A stretch of DNA of 64,000 nucleotides from RUG12461 sp045661345 (GTDB lineage: Bacteria; Bacillota; Clostridia; Lachnospirales; Lachnospiraceae): assembly GCA_045661345.1 (NCBI GenBank), contig JAZRFM010000002.1:9918-73917 (forward strand). Reading direction: 5' to 3'. The notes beneath the pieces are model-generated. The model was not told where the DNA came from and did not search any database. It worked only from the letters and a program-made list of their open reading frames with translations. The position numbers and the translations under genes were made by a program. This document shows positions 10,201 through 17,018 of this stretch, piece after piece. The number at the start of each line of letters is the position of its first letter. The first letter of the stretch is position 1.

Positions 10201-11379
10201 GTTGTCCTTCGCCGAATTTTTGCTCAGATCCGAAATGTTCTGATCCACACCGTCATTGATGATGGCGGTCACATGTACCTCGAGATCCTCCCCGGGTGTA
10301 AAGAGCTTCCCGTCACCATTGGGCGTCAGGGTAACGGGGGCGTTTCTTTTATGAATGACCGGGGTAGACTCCACCCCTGTGGTAGTGCCGTAAAACCGGA
10401 TGGCCGTGTTGGTCTTTGCAGCGGGACTGCTGCAGAAAAGATCCTTGAAAGTCCCCTCTGTCAGATTATCCAGCACCAGTTCAAAGGAGACCTGCTTGGC
10501 GTCGGCAAATTCTGTGGAGGTTTTCAGAAGATTTGAGGTATAGTGGGTCAGAATCCCGCCGTTTGCGGCATCCTGCTCGTCATAAACAAGTTTTGCCGAA
10601 GCGCCGCTTTCCAACCCTGTCACGGCGATTTCAAACTTCAGCTTCCCGATGTTGGCGATTTCCTCATTCGGGATATGGATGGTCACCGGCGCAGTCAGTT
10701 CGTCGAGGTTCCTGAGACGGCGTATGGGATCCCCCGGCTGCTCCAGCCCAACCGTGACGCCGTATTCACTTTCATTCAGCTCCGGGAGATCCTGGGTATC
10801 AGATTGATAATAGCCGAGATAGCCATTGAATTCGTCTTTTCGTTTGGAAACATCATTTCGCAGATCCTCCAGGGAATTCCCGGCGGATCCGTCCGCATGA
10901 TAATATTCGGAGGGATTTACCTGACTGCTGTAGAAAACGGAATAAACCTGCAGACTGGAAGGATTGTATTCGACGACGACGCTGTCCCCGGCGTAATCCG
11001 GACCGAGCACACTGCCGTCCATACCGAGCACCACCCTCTGCACATCGTTCGTGGTACCCGCGCCTGCATCCTTTGCAACATAACAGATCTTTTTCTCCAC
11101 CTCCGGATCAGTGGTGACGCCGATGGCCTGCTCCCCCAGCTGCAGGGTCTCCACTTCCTTGTAATCAAAGGCATAGACCTCCTGCAGATGCGCCGTCACG
11201 GCGGTATACAGGCTTTCCGCCACCTTGTCAGCCGACGCCTGCCGCATGTTCCGGAGCATCTGGACAGCAGAAACCGTGACCACGGCGCCGAGGATCGAAA
11301 TGATCGCCACCGTGATCAGGAGCTCCGCAAGGGTAAATCCCGCTTTGCTATTCTTTTTGAACTGTCTCAGTCTTTCCAT
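1207..11379 (-). CDS. Giant prepilin-like surface protein with GLUG and InlB-type repeats
   Basis: A 3390-residue protein. Residues 1-14 are a basic prepilin leader ending in Gly14; Phe15 and Glu19 (Glu at +5) and a hydrophobic helix follow, so the upstream prepilin peptidase should process it. The body from about residue 550 to 2000 contains many GLUG-like segments (GGLIG, GGLVG, GGFAG) with repeated beta-helix-like blocks. A DP-rich stretch and thirteen TEP[AT] units lie near 2760-2895. The last third has Listeria-Bacteroides (InlB B) repeats with GW and LYAKW/LYAQW strands. The C-terminus (about 3150-3390) is a distinct tryptophan- and tyrosine-containing region with no sorting signal. CGGAG precedes the start 10 nt after the upstream pseudopilin stop. 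It is probably a surface adhesin or pilus-tip-like protein anchored by its pilin helix. True pilins are about 20 times smaller, so this fusion is exceptional. No pilus ATPase or platform gene is in the window. Confidence 0.85.
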   Translation of the reverse strand: MERLRQFKKNSKAGFTLAELLITVAIISILGAVVTVSAVQMLRNMRQASADKVAESLYTAVTAHLQEVYAFDYKEVETLQLGEQAIGVTTDPEVEKKICYVAKDAGAGTTNDVQRVVLGMDGSVLGPDYAGDSVVVEYNPSSLQVYSVFYSSQVNPSEYYHADGSAGNSLEDLRNDVSKRKDEFNGYLGYYQSDTQDLPELNESEYGVTVGLEQPGDPIRRLRNLDELTAPVTIHIPNEEIANIGKLKFEIAVTGLESGASAKLVYDEQDAANGGILTHYTSNLLKTSTEFADAKQVSFELVLDNLTEGTFKDLFCSSPAAKTNTAIRFYGTTTGVESTPVIHKRNAPVTLTPNGDGKLFTPGEDLEVHVTAIINDGVDQNISDLSKNSAKDNSLFAYGSAKKTDPEEHYAAYLAYGRHLQNLSTEVSGISSGAFENLPIIAYQVDTIDFTKEATDYEEHHFWLWPDLYGDDSKEVVYEAQKSFQPIVNPNIRELRGDYRLQYNGSTSSWYAESIRDADYVGSTEYAINGLVIKSTSDKTVQDAGVFAAFSGNEIRNITLTNPRISGEGATGGLIGKASLKHNQTLRIENCGLYMTEQYYDAYADGNRYGIVEKGAGSADPDVRDDSDVTGLWMSGNKYAGGLIGQFAYDKSDTGSGEAPQLTIRHSHASTVIDTTDSDGKSGGLIGYAGSDDASGQVSVLLESSYADCYIYGADTGGLIGRIGEDGQVDLQYVYSAGFQEGSIQAGFAVGTVHSAKTSYAFTQMSVKGTARAFTTASTITEADAKVYYFPQNSANSGNAGRITNAANTKNAEELSTAGQNKSIGELLLEQLGTGHFEKDPGDTAPYNLRDDMALTTYTKPRLKNIVHYGDWEEAFMPGALVYYEKYTKDGSKVRFYGGNYNALYDTLEDGEAVQADGYGLVFKKNGADTSLPDTIEVSYDFDTTGGTSVTETIDLSSVTPLEAEYGEQTYLIYPLKTEYVNHVMTADASAFYTKVEVTYHRGGSEDTTEQYYFNPHFARAVGYLGHGDGTGLTVPPLNPNGVVYVRSARHLYNLSLYYKYYRTVTEGRTFRQTYDISYKDYDWHGYFSQENPHDQEHPVEIPAGKRIVRQNPVALTPAESFIANYDGGCFKIRDVSFVLEEGKSGAGAATYYTGLFGYNQGELRNIVLFTDYDEADTGAVTIEKTSVTNPLNPAQVLQNHFYAASDARIHYYAGTEEDIGKNKELYLGALAGRNAGTITNCATAGYYMADASGTIVGNSNGYVYAGGLVGENTGTVTNSAADTPFIRLTTNYATAFLGGFAGRNTGRVLSSYALGHIEVVNPRGGAITLAGFSARNTGELSDCYAAVNIQSSGNTTVYGFSPREGIVRGSSYLGKGTYTYAGHLYSYNYAGDTGAGTVQTRDQLVAAVKAQRTEDYKTFMDEYKEDPANLIYPYRAVVTDANGGTIHYGDWQRNPVLGKLGIFYWEKEETGGNAGVHFSFIGVDEQTEIAGTTLCNAHDDSGIVVDYGYGYYVSVGNETLVKTDTDPEKTKGVHIPTGSPSGIEGIAEALHNEAPQYTFYPYRSLPNHAADKSGYLYLDYTGDEVANADNNTDIRNGEWTLTKDHAEWTFYVAPFFANAMSLKNANAENVYAASQDGINRTDYAKKPGTADNPYEIRTIEQLQFINWNAAAQNVSTLVDGSTYKTFPYLAYTNVLGQGKQKKAEAGHNESLKFLQTHDVSGVKTDGTSVIANYTPIAASHTASSASSYTAILYAWFGSDYDGQSYKITNINISSNAFSVGVFGVTVSAGLNNIILYSNKDNVIERRNGSDMTPGGYSLGGLVGIAYQYQDVPAGTGTIQNCAVAGFKIKDESTNQLTQGESNVGGLIGATRVDVKNCSAVTDIEINCTHTLHSTWGDYVRTGGLVGALPGTATNCYAGGSITVGEATLAESRRTDESVIDPSEEEGSVCDRAKSMNVYIGGLAGSAFSMNYQNFTGKTSEDDASPTLRNCYSFVEFPPMKGSIRAITAITSLADRYGNDSKCDALRVNLYNCHYLNPYKGAADKKMVDVSEAAKYTIYSENSHVSDLSPYDALNADTPFVFNDGEPANETFYENMIRGGGAYPSKVTGYRNKRIADHTSTQDIDVFPTELSYEQLSGSADGIRVWDRNTHAWETQPRGDGKILDALNYGGTGTFAWVTTTLPSGAPIDGKYSFPGNRPELDGLNYVFPTIVTQKDLVFNRTVNVHYGRWPLSGMYWSEARSEIDIFGDKDPAEEFAYKNLKVLNAGDMDLTEKNPDGSYKHFTMEVGGIARISDVQPAKDEHDIPIPGGFQVTIQALKTGTETITAGGTAKLVLEVKANVSVSTDPTDITVGSAPIVGVDPATKLLNFQAKAVSTPDRETGATTDRDYKDAAIWTITIQDGNIGYLDTDPAVHTQTYPLGTTSCQVTGDNPGRTQIVAKAKLSYNGEDYEFSVLLPLQTYGVVGLSDYDLSSQNAVFWNQVSRASSGSYYGSNRDYTAETQKPTMEEDTWTDFFLYETYADASLGSMKITGIRINDTDVSNVEDDGEHKEYTAAGYTINIGSTAENLSSDGNYRYRGLKIRPASGTGGNVTVTLTVKDGETDASYVLSGSFKGTHVLTAAANEPAGTAGKATLQWKSLHTDTSGNRNLFDAGIPSLTGYKFTGWAESAAGDPAYCTGADHTGNPEITGVTSDKTLYAKWTPITYTIAFDPGEGSLITPGDNLDNIAATYDVDATLYNKTQVEEKYSPPTAAGLGLTAAPPVDTEGDPAADPEPDPAADPATDPAVDPATDPAADPSTALLPAAAANLRTAFVSARQHALTGSSGLALLSAPVTEPATEPATEPATEPATEPTTEPATEPTTEPATEPATEPATEPTTEPTTEPTTDPETDPETDAMPRLRGMAPNDTKYFVGWNTNNDGSGISYKPGAQVKNLTDVDGSTITLYAQWREHYRLTFMDYKDGSVSPQKKVVDVSAGSDTYQILESDLPESVVKQQRNGVWGYYWTSTDKTTYRFVGWDENRRQDPGAVSKPVTFDAAGNPSFPTITGIDGDNTYYTIWEEQTYTITLIDCLTGTPTEFKKLENVSGTLTKLNAAAGYEIPDHPGYTLEGWYTTRITEGGVEFAGGDSLLKGGKKLVDLLSELVPGSPGITLYARYSTDIYEATRDLKDNYDYLVSITELGNSAAPYAGKFAYLLTNNTTGYHPQGNPKDLAGEDHTFRNADTHGKFYTDEAGTAAKLLGSVVYMDTKSMWTNIHNPEREKQQGTTDPIGMAISDNAVWKWHVTGALTGKLEMANTPGQYLYTETGSTPHVRVGTTQGIWTYEQMTTGYNLLQSTEAGGYYLHSNYWNLNLNNSNVKNEGSNPPNNRSFRITFYEKTKIYLDEAPAPGPAP
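2695..2880 (-). repeat. 12-bp tandem repeat encoding TEP[AT] units
   Basis: Inside the giant prepilin-like gene, a 12-bp unit is repeated in frame about 15 times: thirteen TEP[AT] copies followed by two TDPE copies. Because the unit is a multiple of three, copy-number changes would lengthen or shorten the stalk without breaking the frame. A related degenerate DP-rich block lies near 2995-3100. Confidence 0.9.
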
Positions 11380-11389
11380 TTCGACTCCG

Positions 11390-12004
11390 TCAGGATGATC
11401 CGATGGTGGGTTTCACCGTGAATTCCGCTTCCGCCAGCGTGTCCTTGTCCTTCTGATCCACCACCCTGAGCTTCACAAGATACCAGTGATTCGCATTGTC
11501 CCATGTGAGAGACATGCCCGCCTCCAGCGAGTAGCCATGGAGCCGCGCCACCTCGTATGTCCCGTCAGGTACCAGTTTAAAATATTTCGGGTTCCCGGTG
11601 TCATCCTTATAGTTATCGCCGTTGATGACAAGTACGCCGTATTGACCCATCGTACCATCATCGATCCTGGTAAAGCCGCCATCTGCCCCACGAACATAAA
11701 AGCTGATATTGCTCCCCATATTGTGAGTACCTTTAGACCAGGCCAGATCGCTGCGGTCATCCGCGTCCGCGGAGAAGCTCAGCTCATCCTCCACAAATTC
11801 CGCCAGAGACCCCAGCAAAAACTGTGCCTCCGACCTCTGGGTGCTCCGGAAAAAATGCCGGATGGCAAGGGTCAGTGTGGACGTCAGCAGACCCGTTGCA
11901 AGCAGCATGATCAGCGTGGCGACCAGCAGCTCCGTAAAGGTGAAGCCCTTTTTCCCACCCAGGATTTTTTTGATTCTGTTCCACAACCGACTGCAATTAT
12001 TCAT
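11390..12004 (-). CDS. Type IV pilin-like (pseudopilin) protein
   Basis: 204 residues from the ATG at 12004. The leader ends at Gly20, with Phe21 and Glu25 (+5), followed by a hydrophobic helix (LLVATLIMLLATGLLTSTL). This is the N-methylation motif of class III prepilins. An upstream in-frame ATG at 12040 is less likely because it lies deep inside the preceding gene. The chosen start overlaps the end of the upstream gene by 8 nt, implying translational coupling. The C-terminal globular part is unrecognised but pilin-like in size. It is probably a minor pilin that assembles with, or primes, the 3390-residue partner encoded 10 nt downstream. Confidence 0.8.
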   Translation of the reverse strand: MNNCSRLWNRIKKILGGKKGFTFTELLVATLIMLLATGLLTSTLTLAIRHFFRSTQRSEAQFLLGSLAEFVEDELSFSADADDRSDLAWSKGTHNMGSNISFYVRGADGGFTRIDDGTMGQYGVLVINGDNYKDDTGNPKYFKLVPDGTYEVARLHGYSLEAGMSLTWDNANHWYLVKLRVVDQKDKDTLAEAEFTVKPTIGSS

Positions 12005-12323
12005 AGTAGTACAGGGTTCCTGATCCATCGTCCGGATCATATTGTTTTACAGTCACACCCGAGGCCTGAAAGGATACCCCGGACCCGTTGACCCGGATCA
12101 CCGCGCCGCCCATGGGGGTATTCCCGCTGTCTGCTTCATTCAGATAGACGGTCAGCTTCGATGCTCCGTCATTGACCTTCGCCGCTGCGACGATGGAGCC
12201 TGCCAGCATCGTGACAGCCAAAACGACGATCAGCATGGAAACCAGTGTCTCCACGATCGTCTCACCGGAACGTTCCCTCAGCTTTTCTTTGATTTTTTCT
12301 GCAACAAACCTGAGCCTTTTCAT
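11997..12323 (-). CDS. Small pseudopilin-like protein
   Basis: 108 residues from the ATG at 12323, which overlaps the preceding stop in an ATGA. A basic leader ends at Gly20; Glu21 is at +1 and Glu25 at +5 (GETIVETL), then a hydrophobic helix of about 20 residues. The +1 residue is Glu rather than Phe or Met, so processing may be less efficient, but the Gly cleavage residue and Glu5 are kept. The remainder is short, about 65 residues. Its place in the overlapping chain suggests a minor pseudopilin of the same complex. Confident on class, no recognised orthologue. Confidence 0.7.
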   Translation of the reverse strand: MKRLRFVAEKIKEKLRERSGETIVETLVSMLIVVLAVTMLAGSIVAAAKVNDGASKLTVYLNEADSGNTPMGGAVIRVNGSGVSFQASGVTVKQYDPDDGSGTLYYYE

Positions 12324-12796
12324 GATCCTGTTTTCTTCATAAACCTGCTGATGCGCCACTTGTCCGCATCCTTCACCAGCCTGACCTGTGCCGTGTATTT
12401 GCCGGATTCTGACGAAAGTACGCCCGTCATGGAAGACCCCTGCTCAATATCTTTCCAGGTGATCTTCGTCTGCAGCGCAGCATCCGCATCGGCATTACTG
12501 ACACTCACCGTCCAGGTGGGGCCCGTTGTCCCGGTAGCCAGGGCCTCCATCGCCGTCAGCAGTGCCGTATCGTCCGACTCCAGATACTTCGCCGTGCTCA
12601 TGACGGCAAGTCTCGCCTGCTCGTAGTCTCTTCTCCCGGCCGTCCGTTTCAGATTGGTCATGGCCACACTCACGATGGTGGCGCTGAAGATTGCTGCAAT
12701 CAAAAACACCACAAGAGCAAAGACAATGGTGGCACCATCTCTTTGCTTCAGAATTGCGGCTATTTGGTTTTTCCGTTTATGAAACCATTTTTTCAT
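12320..12796 (-). CDS. PilX/GspK-like minor pseudopilin candidate without Glu5
   Basis: 158 residues. The N-terminus is a basic stretch, then DGATIVFALVVF and a hydrophobic helix. A possible cleavage Gly is residue 21, but the +5 position is Phe rather than Glu. Loss of Glu5 is typical of tip-located minor pseudopilins such as GspK, so this may cap the assembly; that is inference. The soluble part holds a tryptophan-centred beta segment (WTVSV). It follows the prepilin peptidase gene by 50 nt and overlaps the next gene by 4 nt. Confidence 0.65.
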   Translation of the reverse strand: MKKWFHKRKNQIAAILKQRDGATIVFALVVFLIAAIFSATIVSVAMTNLKRTAGRRDYEQARLAVMSTAKYLESDDTALLTAMEALATGTTGPTWTVSVSNADADAALQTKITWKDIEQGSSMTGVLSSESGKYTAQVRLVKDADKWRISRFMKKTGS

Positions 12797-12846
12797 CTTT
12801 ATCAGAAACCGCAGCCGTCAGCGCTCCGGCGCTGTTGTCTCCGGCT

Positions 12847-13623
12847 TTATAACCCCAGCAGGGTGCCTATGTAAAAATCCAGCACCGCTTCTCCGAGAAA
12901 CATCGCAAAAGCCACGCCCATGCAAAGAAACGGGCCGAAGGGGATGTGGTCTTTTCTGTCCTTCTTTTTCCGGAGGATCAGAAAGAGGGCGCATACACCG
13001 CCGATCAGCGCCGCGGTGAAAAAGGAAAAAAGTGCGTTTTTCCAACCAAGAAACAGACCGCAACCTGCCATTAACTTGATGTCGCCGCCTCCGAATCCCC
13101 CCGGTATGAGGAGCGCAATGATCAGCATCGGCACGCTGATGACACAAAGACCGATCAGGTGCTCATACCATGCCACTCCGGTTGTAAAAAAAACGGCCAC
13201 TCCTCCTATGATCGCAGCCGCCAAACACAGTCCATCCGGTATTTCCATGGTGTCATGGTCGATGAATCCGACGCAGGTCAACACCGCACACATGGCGAAG
13301 GCCAGAACCGTGTAAACCCTGCCTCCGAACACCGCGACGCAACAGACGGCAGCAATCCCGCCGAGAGTCTCTACGCATGCATACCGGGCGGAGATTTTAG
13401 CTCCGCAGTACCTGCATTTTCTGCCAAGTACTACCCATGATAATATCGGCACCATATCCAAAAAACTTAAGTCATGCCCGCAGGCCGGACATCTGGATCT
13501 GCCCGAGATAAAATTTTCTTTTCGGGGGAGCCTGTATATGACCACATTCAAAAAGCTGAACAGGACGGTGCCGCATATAAACGCAAAAACGAAAAGTACA
13601 ATCTTTATCGTATTCTCAACCAT
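12847..13623 (-). CDS. Type IV prepilin peptidase (A24 family)
   Basis: 258 residues, the usual length. The N-terminal domain carries two CxxC pairs (CPACGHDL and CRYCGAKIS), as in PilD/GspO-type enzymes that also N-methylate. The catalytic aspartates are visible in GFIDHDTMEIPDG and GFGGGDIKLMAG. About seven to eight hydrophobic segments make it a polytopic membrane protease. It should cleave the leaders of the four prepilin-like proteins encoded downstream. As first gene of the operon it follows a well-formed promoter. The ribosome binding site is weak. Confidence 0.93.
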   Translation of the reverse strand: MVENTIKIVLFVFAFICGTVLFSFLNVVIYRLPRKENFISGRSRCPACGHDLSFLDMVPILSWVVLGRKCRYCGAKISARYACVETLGGIAAVCCVAVFGGRVYTVLAFAMCAVLTCVGFIDHDTMEIPDGLCLAAAIIGGVAVFFTTGVAWYEHLIGLCVISVPMLIIALLIPGGFGGGDIKLMAGCGLFLGWKNALFSFFTAALIGGVCALFLILRKKKDRKDHIPFGPFLCMGVAFAMFLGEAVLDFYIGTLLGL

Positions 13624-13672
13624 GTGATGGCTCTTTTGGCGTAGTTCGCATAAAAATTTAATCTACTTCTAA

Positions 13673-13701
13673 ATTTTAGATATTTGTGGTATTTCCGTCA
13701 A
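13673..13701 (-). promoter_or_regulatory. Predicted promoter of the pseudopilin operon
   Basis: On the minus strand: TTGACG (13696-13701), 17-bp spacer, TAAAAT (13673-13678), about 50 bp upstream of the prepilin peptidase start. Confidence 0.65.
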
Positions 13702-13750
13702 GTCCTACTATATATATGTGGGTGCGCTATTCCGTTTTCCATGGGCGCCA

Positions 13751-13759
13751 TGTTATAAT
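13751..13759 (+). promoter_or_regulatory. Extended -10 promoter element upstream of the CapA-like gene
   Basis: TGTTATAAT is a consensus extended -10 (TGnTATAAT) 47 bp before the ATG. There is no convincing -35, which is normal for extended -10 promoters. Confidence 0.55.
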
Positions 13760-13805
13760 GTTGACGGTGCAGGAAAACCGTAAAGATGCATGCAAAGGAG
13801 TACAC

Positions 13806-15107
13806 ATGGGAAAAACAACATTGATCGCATCGGGAGATTCATTTATCACCAGGCGGATTCCAAAGGAGGGATATCCGGGATTTGAGGAATTAAAAAACCT
13901 GATCCGGGAACATGACGTTGCCTTTAACAATCTGGAAATGACCTTTCATGACCGGGAGGGGACGCCGGCCGCGGAAAGCGGCGGGACCTGGGCCATGACG
14001 GAGCCCGGGTGTCTGGATGATCTGACAGCCTTCGGCTTCAACCTTTTTTGCACCGCAAACAACCATTCCGGTGATTACGGAGAAGGAGGGATTCTGGCCA
14101 CCATCCGGCATCTGAAGGAGCGGGACATGGTGTTTTCCGGCACCGGTGCCAATCTCTTTGACGCTGCCCGGGCCTGCTATCTGGAGACAAGGGGAGCACG
14201 GATCGGTCTCGTGAGCGCCAGCTCCACCTTTCCGGCTTCCAGCGCGGCAGGGGGGCAGAACGGCGCCGTGACGGGACGTCCGGGGGTGAATCCCCTGCGG
14301 TTTCAGACCACCTATCATGTGACGGCGGAGTACTTCGACGCGGTGAAGAAGCTATCCGACATTACCTGCGTCAACGCCTATGAGGACTACGGTATCCGTC
14401 TCGGATACCTGAACCCGAAACCGGACAATACCAGGAGCTTCGGAAAGTATCAGTTCCTGCTGGACGAGGTCAATGAGGTCCGGACTGCGCCGGATCCGAA
14501 AGATCTGGCACGTATCGAAGACGAAGTGAAGGAAATGGCCAGACAATCTGATGTCGCTCTGGTCAGCCTTCATGTGCATGAGCCGAAGCTGGATGACATG
14601 ACGGTGGCACCGGAGTTTATGGAGATCACGGCAAAAGCCTGCATTGATGCGGGAGCAAAAGTCGTGATCGGGCACGGTCCCCACGAGCTGCGCGGCTTTG
14701 AGTTTTATCATGGGGGTCTGATTCTGTACAGTCTTGGAAATTTTATTTTTGAGACGGAGACCATCTCCATGCAGCCCCACGATGCGTTTTATAAAAAGAA
14801 CCTGCCCCAGGAGACGAAGATCGGCGAATACATGTCCTCCCGCAGCAAGAATGATACCCAAGGGTATCCGGTCTGTGAAAATATCTGGAGAAGCGTCCTG
14901 GCCGGATGGACGATGGAGGGTGGAAGGATTACGGAAGTCCGGTTTTATCCGATTACATTGGGCTTCGGAAAGAAGCGGACGGAGCGGGGGATTCCCTCCT
15001 TGTCCCGGGATGATGAGACATTGCAGTACTTCGACAGCTTAAGCCGCAGGTACGGGTCTGGAATAGAAATAAAAGATCACATTGGATACTTTTATCCGGA
15101 AGGGTGA
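13806..15107 (+). CDS. CapA family protein (poly-gamma-glutamate capsule type metallophosphatase fold)
   Basis: 433 residues from the ATG at 13806, which has AAAGGAG 7 nt upstream; an upstream in-frame ATG at 13686 lies before the -10 element and is rejected. The fold's metal-site motifs appear in order: GDSF near residue 10, NNLEMTF near 42, CTANNH near 80, LHVHEP near 258, GHGPHELRGFE near 288 and YSLGNFIFE near 308. CapA proteins act in poly-gamma-glutamate capsule or related peptide polymers, but many clostridial copies are orphans. No capB or capC is nearby and there is no signal peptide, so the substrate is unknown. It converges on the MATE/GH3 operon with a large palindrome between. 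Confidence 0.85.
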   Translation: MGKTTLIASGDSFITRRIPKEGYPGFEELKNLIREHDVAFNNLEMTFHDREGTPAAESGGTWAMTEPGCLDDLTAFGFNLFCTANNHSGDYGEGGILATIRHLKERDMVFSGTGANLFDAARACYLETRGARIGLVSASSTFPASSAAGGQNGAVTGRPGVNPLRFQTTYHVTAEYFDAVKKLSDITCVNAYEDYGIRLGYLNPKPDNTRSFGKYQFLLDEVNEVRTAPDPKDLARIEDEVKEMARQSDVALVSLHVHEPKLDDMTVAPEFMEITAKACIDAGAKVVIGHGPHELRGFEFYHGGLILYSLGNFIFETETISMQPHDAFYKKNLPQETKIGEYMSSRSKNDTQGYPVCENIWRSVLAGWTMEGGRITEVRFYPITLGFGKKRTERGIPSLSRDDETLQYFDSLSRRYGSGIEIKDHIGYFYPEG

Positions 15108-15113
15108 AGATGG

Positions 15114-15248
15114 TGAGGGGAAAAGTCACATGTCACGAAGTGACATTGTGACCTTTGCATGAGGAGGCGCCCTGACATGCTGGCATGTCGAGGCGCCTCT
15201 TCACGCAAAGTGCACATGCGATTTCATCGCATGGCACTTTTCCCCTCA
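15114..15248. repeat. 135-bp cloverleaf palindrome between convergent genes
   Basis: Thirteen-bp perfect outer arms (TGAGGGGAAAAGT at 15114-15126 and its complement at 15236-15248) enclose three hairpins. The first is GTCAC repeats around GAA near 15125-15152. The central one has GAGGCGCC/GGCGCCTC with an inner GACATGC/GCATGTC, near 15161-15200. The third is ATGCGAT-TTC-ATCGCAT near 15214-15232. It lies directly between the CapA and MATE stop codons. It could act as a bidirectional terminator, but its regular nested form resembles a palindromic mobile unit or MITE. Confidence 0.8.
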
Positions 15249-15263
15249 TCCTCTTTCACGATC

Positions 15264-17018
15264 TCACCCCTGAAAGCTTGCAATCAGGTTATTCATGTTC
15301 ATGGAATTAATATAATCCATCCGGTTGGATAAACGGTTCACCATCTTGATGCCGATGTGGGCAACGGGGTCTTCGTCGTTCAGGAGACGGACATAATCAA
15401 TGGGATTGAAGGAACCGCAGTCGTCCCGGATGCGCATGACCCATCCATCCTCGGCCTTCGTGATCCGCAGATCAATGCTGTACTGCTTATTGTCGCGGAA
15501 GCCGTATTTTACCACATTGCCGGCCATCTCTTCCACCGCGAGAGAGACATAGTTTGCAATCTTCCCGGAACATCCCGCTTCTTTGCAGGCAATACGGCCT
15601 GCTTCCGATGCTTCCAGCACCTCTTCCATATTTCCAATGGACTTTTCATAGATCAGCAGCGGTTCCTTGTCAAAGTCCGCAGGCAGCAGCGCAGCCCGTT
15701 CCAAAAAGCCCGACCCCGGTTTTGTCCGGATCAGGATCACGATGCAGAAAACGAGGAGAGTTATAATCTCGCCGGCGAGATAGGAAAACCATACGCCGTC
15801 CAGCCCGAAAATCTGCCCCAGCACAAAACCGCTTAATGCGATGCTGGCAAAATTATCCATAAAGACATAAGCGTAAACCATGACCTCCCTTCGCACCGCC
15901 TGATAATGACTCTTCAAAACTGCATTGAAGGAATAGAAGACCGTACATAAAATAAAGCAGCGGAAGGCTTTCACGGCAATGTCCGTAAGGTCTCCGCCTC
16001 CCCGCAGGAACAGGGGCATGAGCTGTCCGGAAAAGATAAACAGAATGACGGACAGAACGCCGTTCATGATCAGGGAGTATTTCAGGGAATCCCTGAGCAG
16101 CATCATGATGGAAGCCTTGTCCCGTTCGCCGCGGAAGACGCTGCCCACCAGTGTAACGGCGCGTCCGGTACCGGTCCCTACCGTCATGCAAAGGTTCCCG
16201 GCGGAGGTAACGGCAGTCAGCACAGCGACGCCATCCGTATCTCCGAGAGAAAGGATGACAAAGTTCAAGGACAGCACCAGAAAAGCACGGCATAATTGCT
16301 GCATGGCATAAGGCATGCCGTATCTGCCGATATCCAACAGGCTTGCGCCCTTCAGCTTTGTGAAGGAAAAATGGAGGATCCGGTTTTTGGACAGGAAATG
16401 CAGCAGGATCACAGCCAAAGCTGCATAGAAGCTGAGGGTGGTGGCCAGTGCCATGCCAAAAAGCCCCTTCCGCCATACCAGTCCGTTAAAAAGGTCCAGG
16501 GCCACGTTCACCACCGTCATGGTGGTTGTGGAAGCAAAGACCAGCTTCATGTTTCCGTCGATCTGGAGAACGGCGATCAGCGTGGTAACCAGAAACATAG
16601 CCGGGGCACAGGGCCCGTACCCCTTCAGAAAGTCAATCGCCATGGGCAGTGTGTCGCCGGTGGCACCAAACATGATGGAGAGAGGCCTTGCAAAAAAGAT
16701 GGTGATCAGCATCACCGCAATGGACAGGAGAAAGGTAAACTCCATGCCGATGGAAAATACCCTGTTTGTTTTTTTGAGATCCCCCTCTCCGACGATCCGG
16801 CCGCATACCGTGGATATTCCCGTACCGCAGGCACCGCCCAGCGCCATGTACACATTGATCATCGGTGTGACAAAACCGTAGGCGGCCATAGGGGTCACGC
16901 CAAGAAGAGAACCGGTGACCATGCCGTCCACTGTGGCGCTGATGAGACTTGCCAGCACGGACATGGTCTGTACCAGGAAGGTGTTTAAAAAGATTTTTCT
17001 GACGATGCGATCGTTCAT
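15264..17018 (-). CDS. MATE-family transporter fused to an anti-sigma-type HATPase domain
   Basis: 584 residues. Residues 1 to about 440 form the twelve-helix MATE (MOP flippase) body. After a linker, about residues 460-584 form an RsbW-like GHKL ATPase: N-box VEEMAGNVVKYGF, a RDDCGSFNP segment matching the G1 box, and IGIKMVNRLSNRMDY. MATE proteins are normally about 450 residues and lack this module. The fusion suggests transport controlled by, or feeding into, a kinase or partner-switch step; this is inference. The start overlaps the GH3 gene stop by 4 nt (ATGA), so the two proteins are translationally coupled. Confidence 0.88.
   Translation of the reverse strand: MNDRIVRKIFLNTFLVQTMSVLASLISATVDGMVTGSLLGVTPMAAYGFVTPMINVYMALGGACGTGISTVCGRIVGEGDLKKTNRVFSIGMEFTFLLSIAVMLITIFFARPLSIMFGATGDTLPMAIDFLKGYGPCAPAMFLVTTLIAVLQIDGNMKLVFASTTTMTVVNVALDLFNGLVWRKGLFGMALATTLSFYAALAVILLHFLSKNRILHFSFTKLKGASLLDIGRYGMPYAMQQLCRAFLVLSLNFVILSLGDTDGVAVLTAVTSAGNLCMTVGTGTGRAVTLVGSVFRGERDKASIMMLLRDSLKYSLIMNGVLSVILFIFSGQLMPLFLRGGGDLTDIAVKAFRCFILCTVFYSFNAVLKSHYQAVRREVMVYAYVFMDNFASIALSGFVLGQIFGLDGVWFSYLAGEIITLLVFCIVILIRTKPGSGFLERAALLPADFDKEPLLIYEKSIGNMEEVLEASEAGRIACKEAGCSGKIANYVSLAVEEMAGNVVKYGFRDNKQYSIDLRITKAEDGWVMRIRDDCGSFNPIDYVRLLNDEDPVAHIGIKMVNRLSNRMDYINSMNMNNLIASFQG

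Noticed and set aside
13686..13805. Longer N-terminus for the CapA-like protein
   Set aside because: The extra 40 codons precede or overlap the extended -10 element, and the internal ATG at 13806 has a strong ribosome site.
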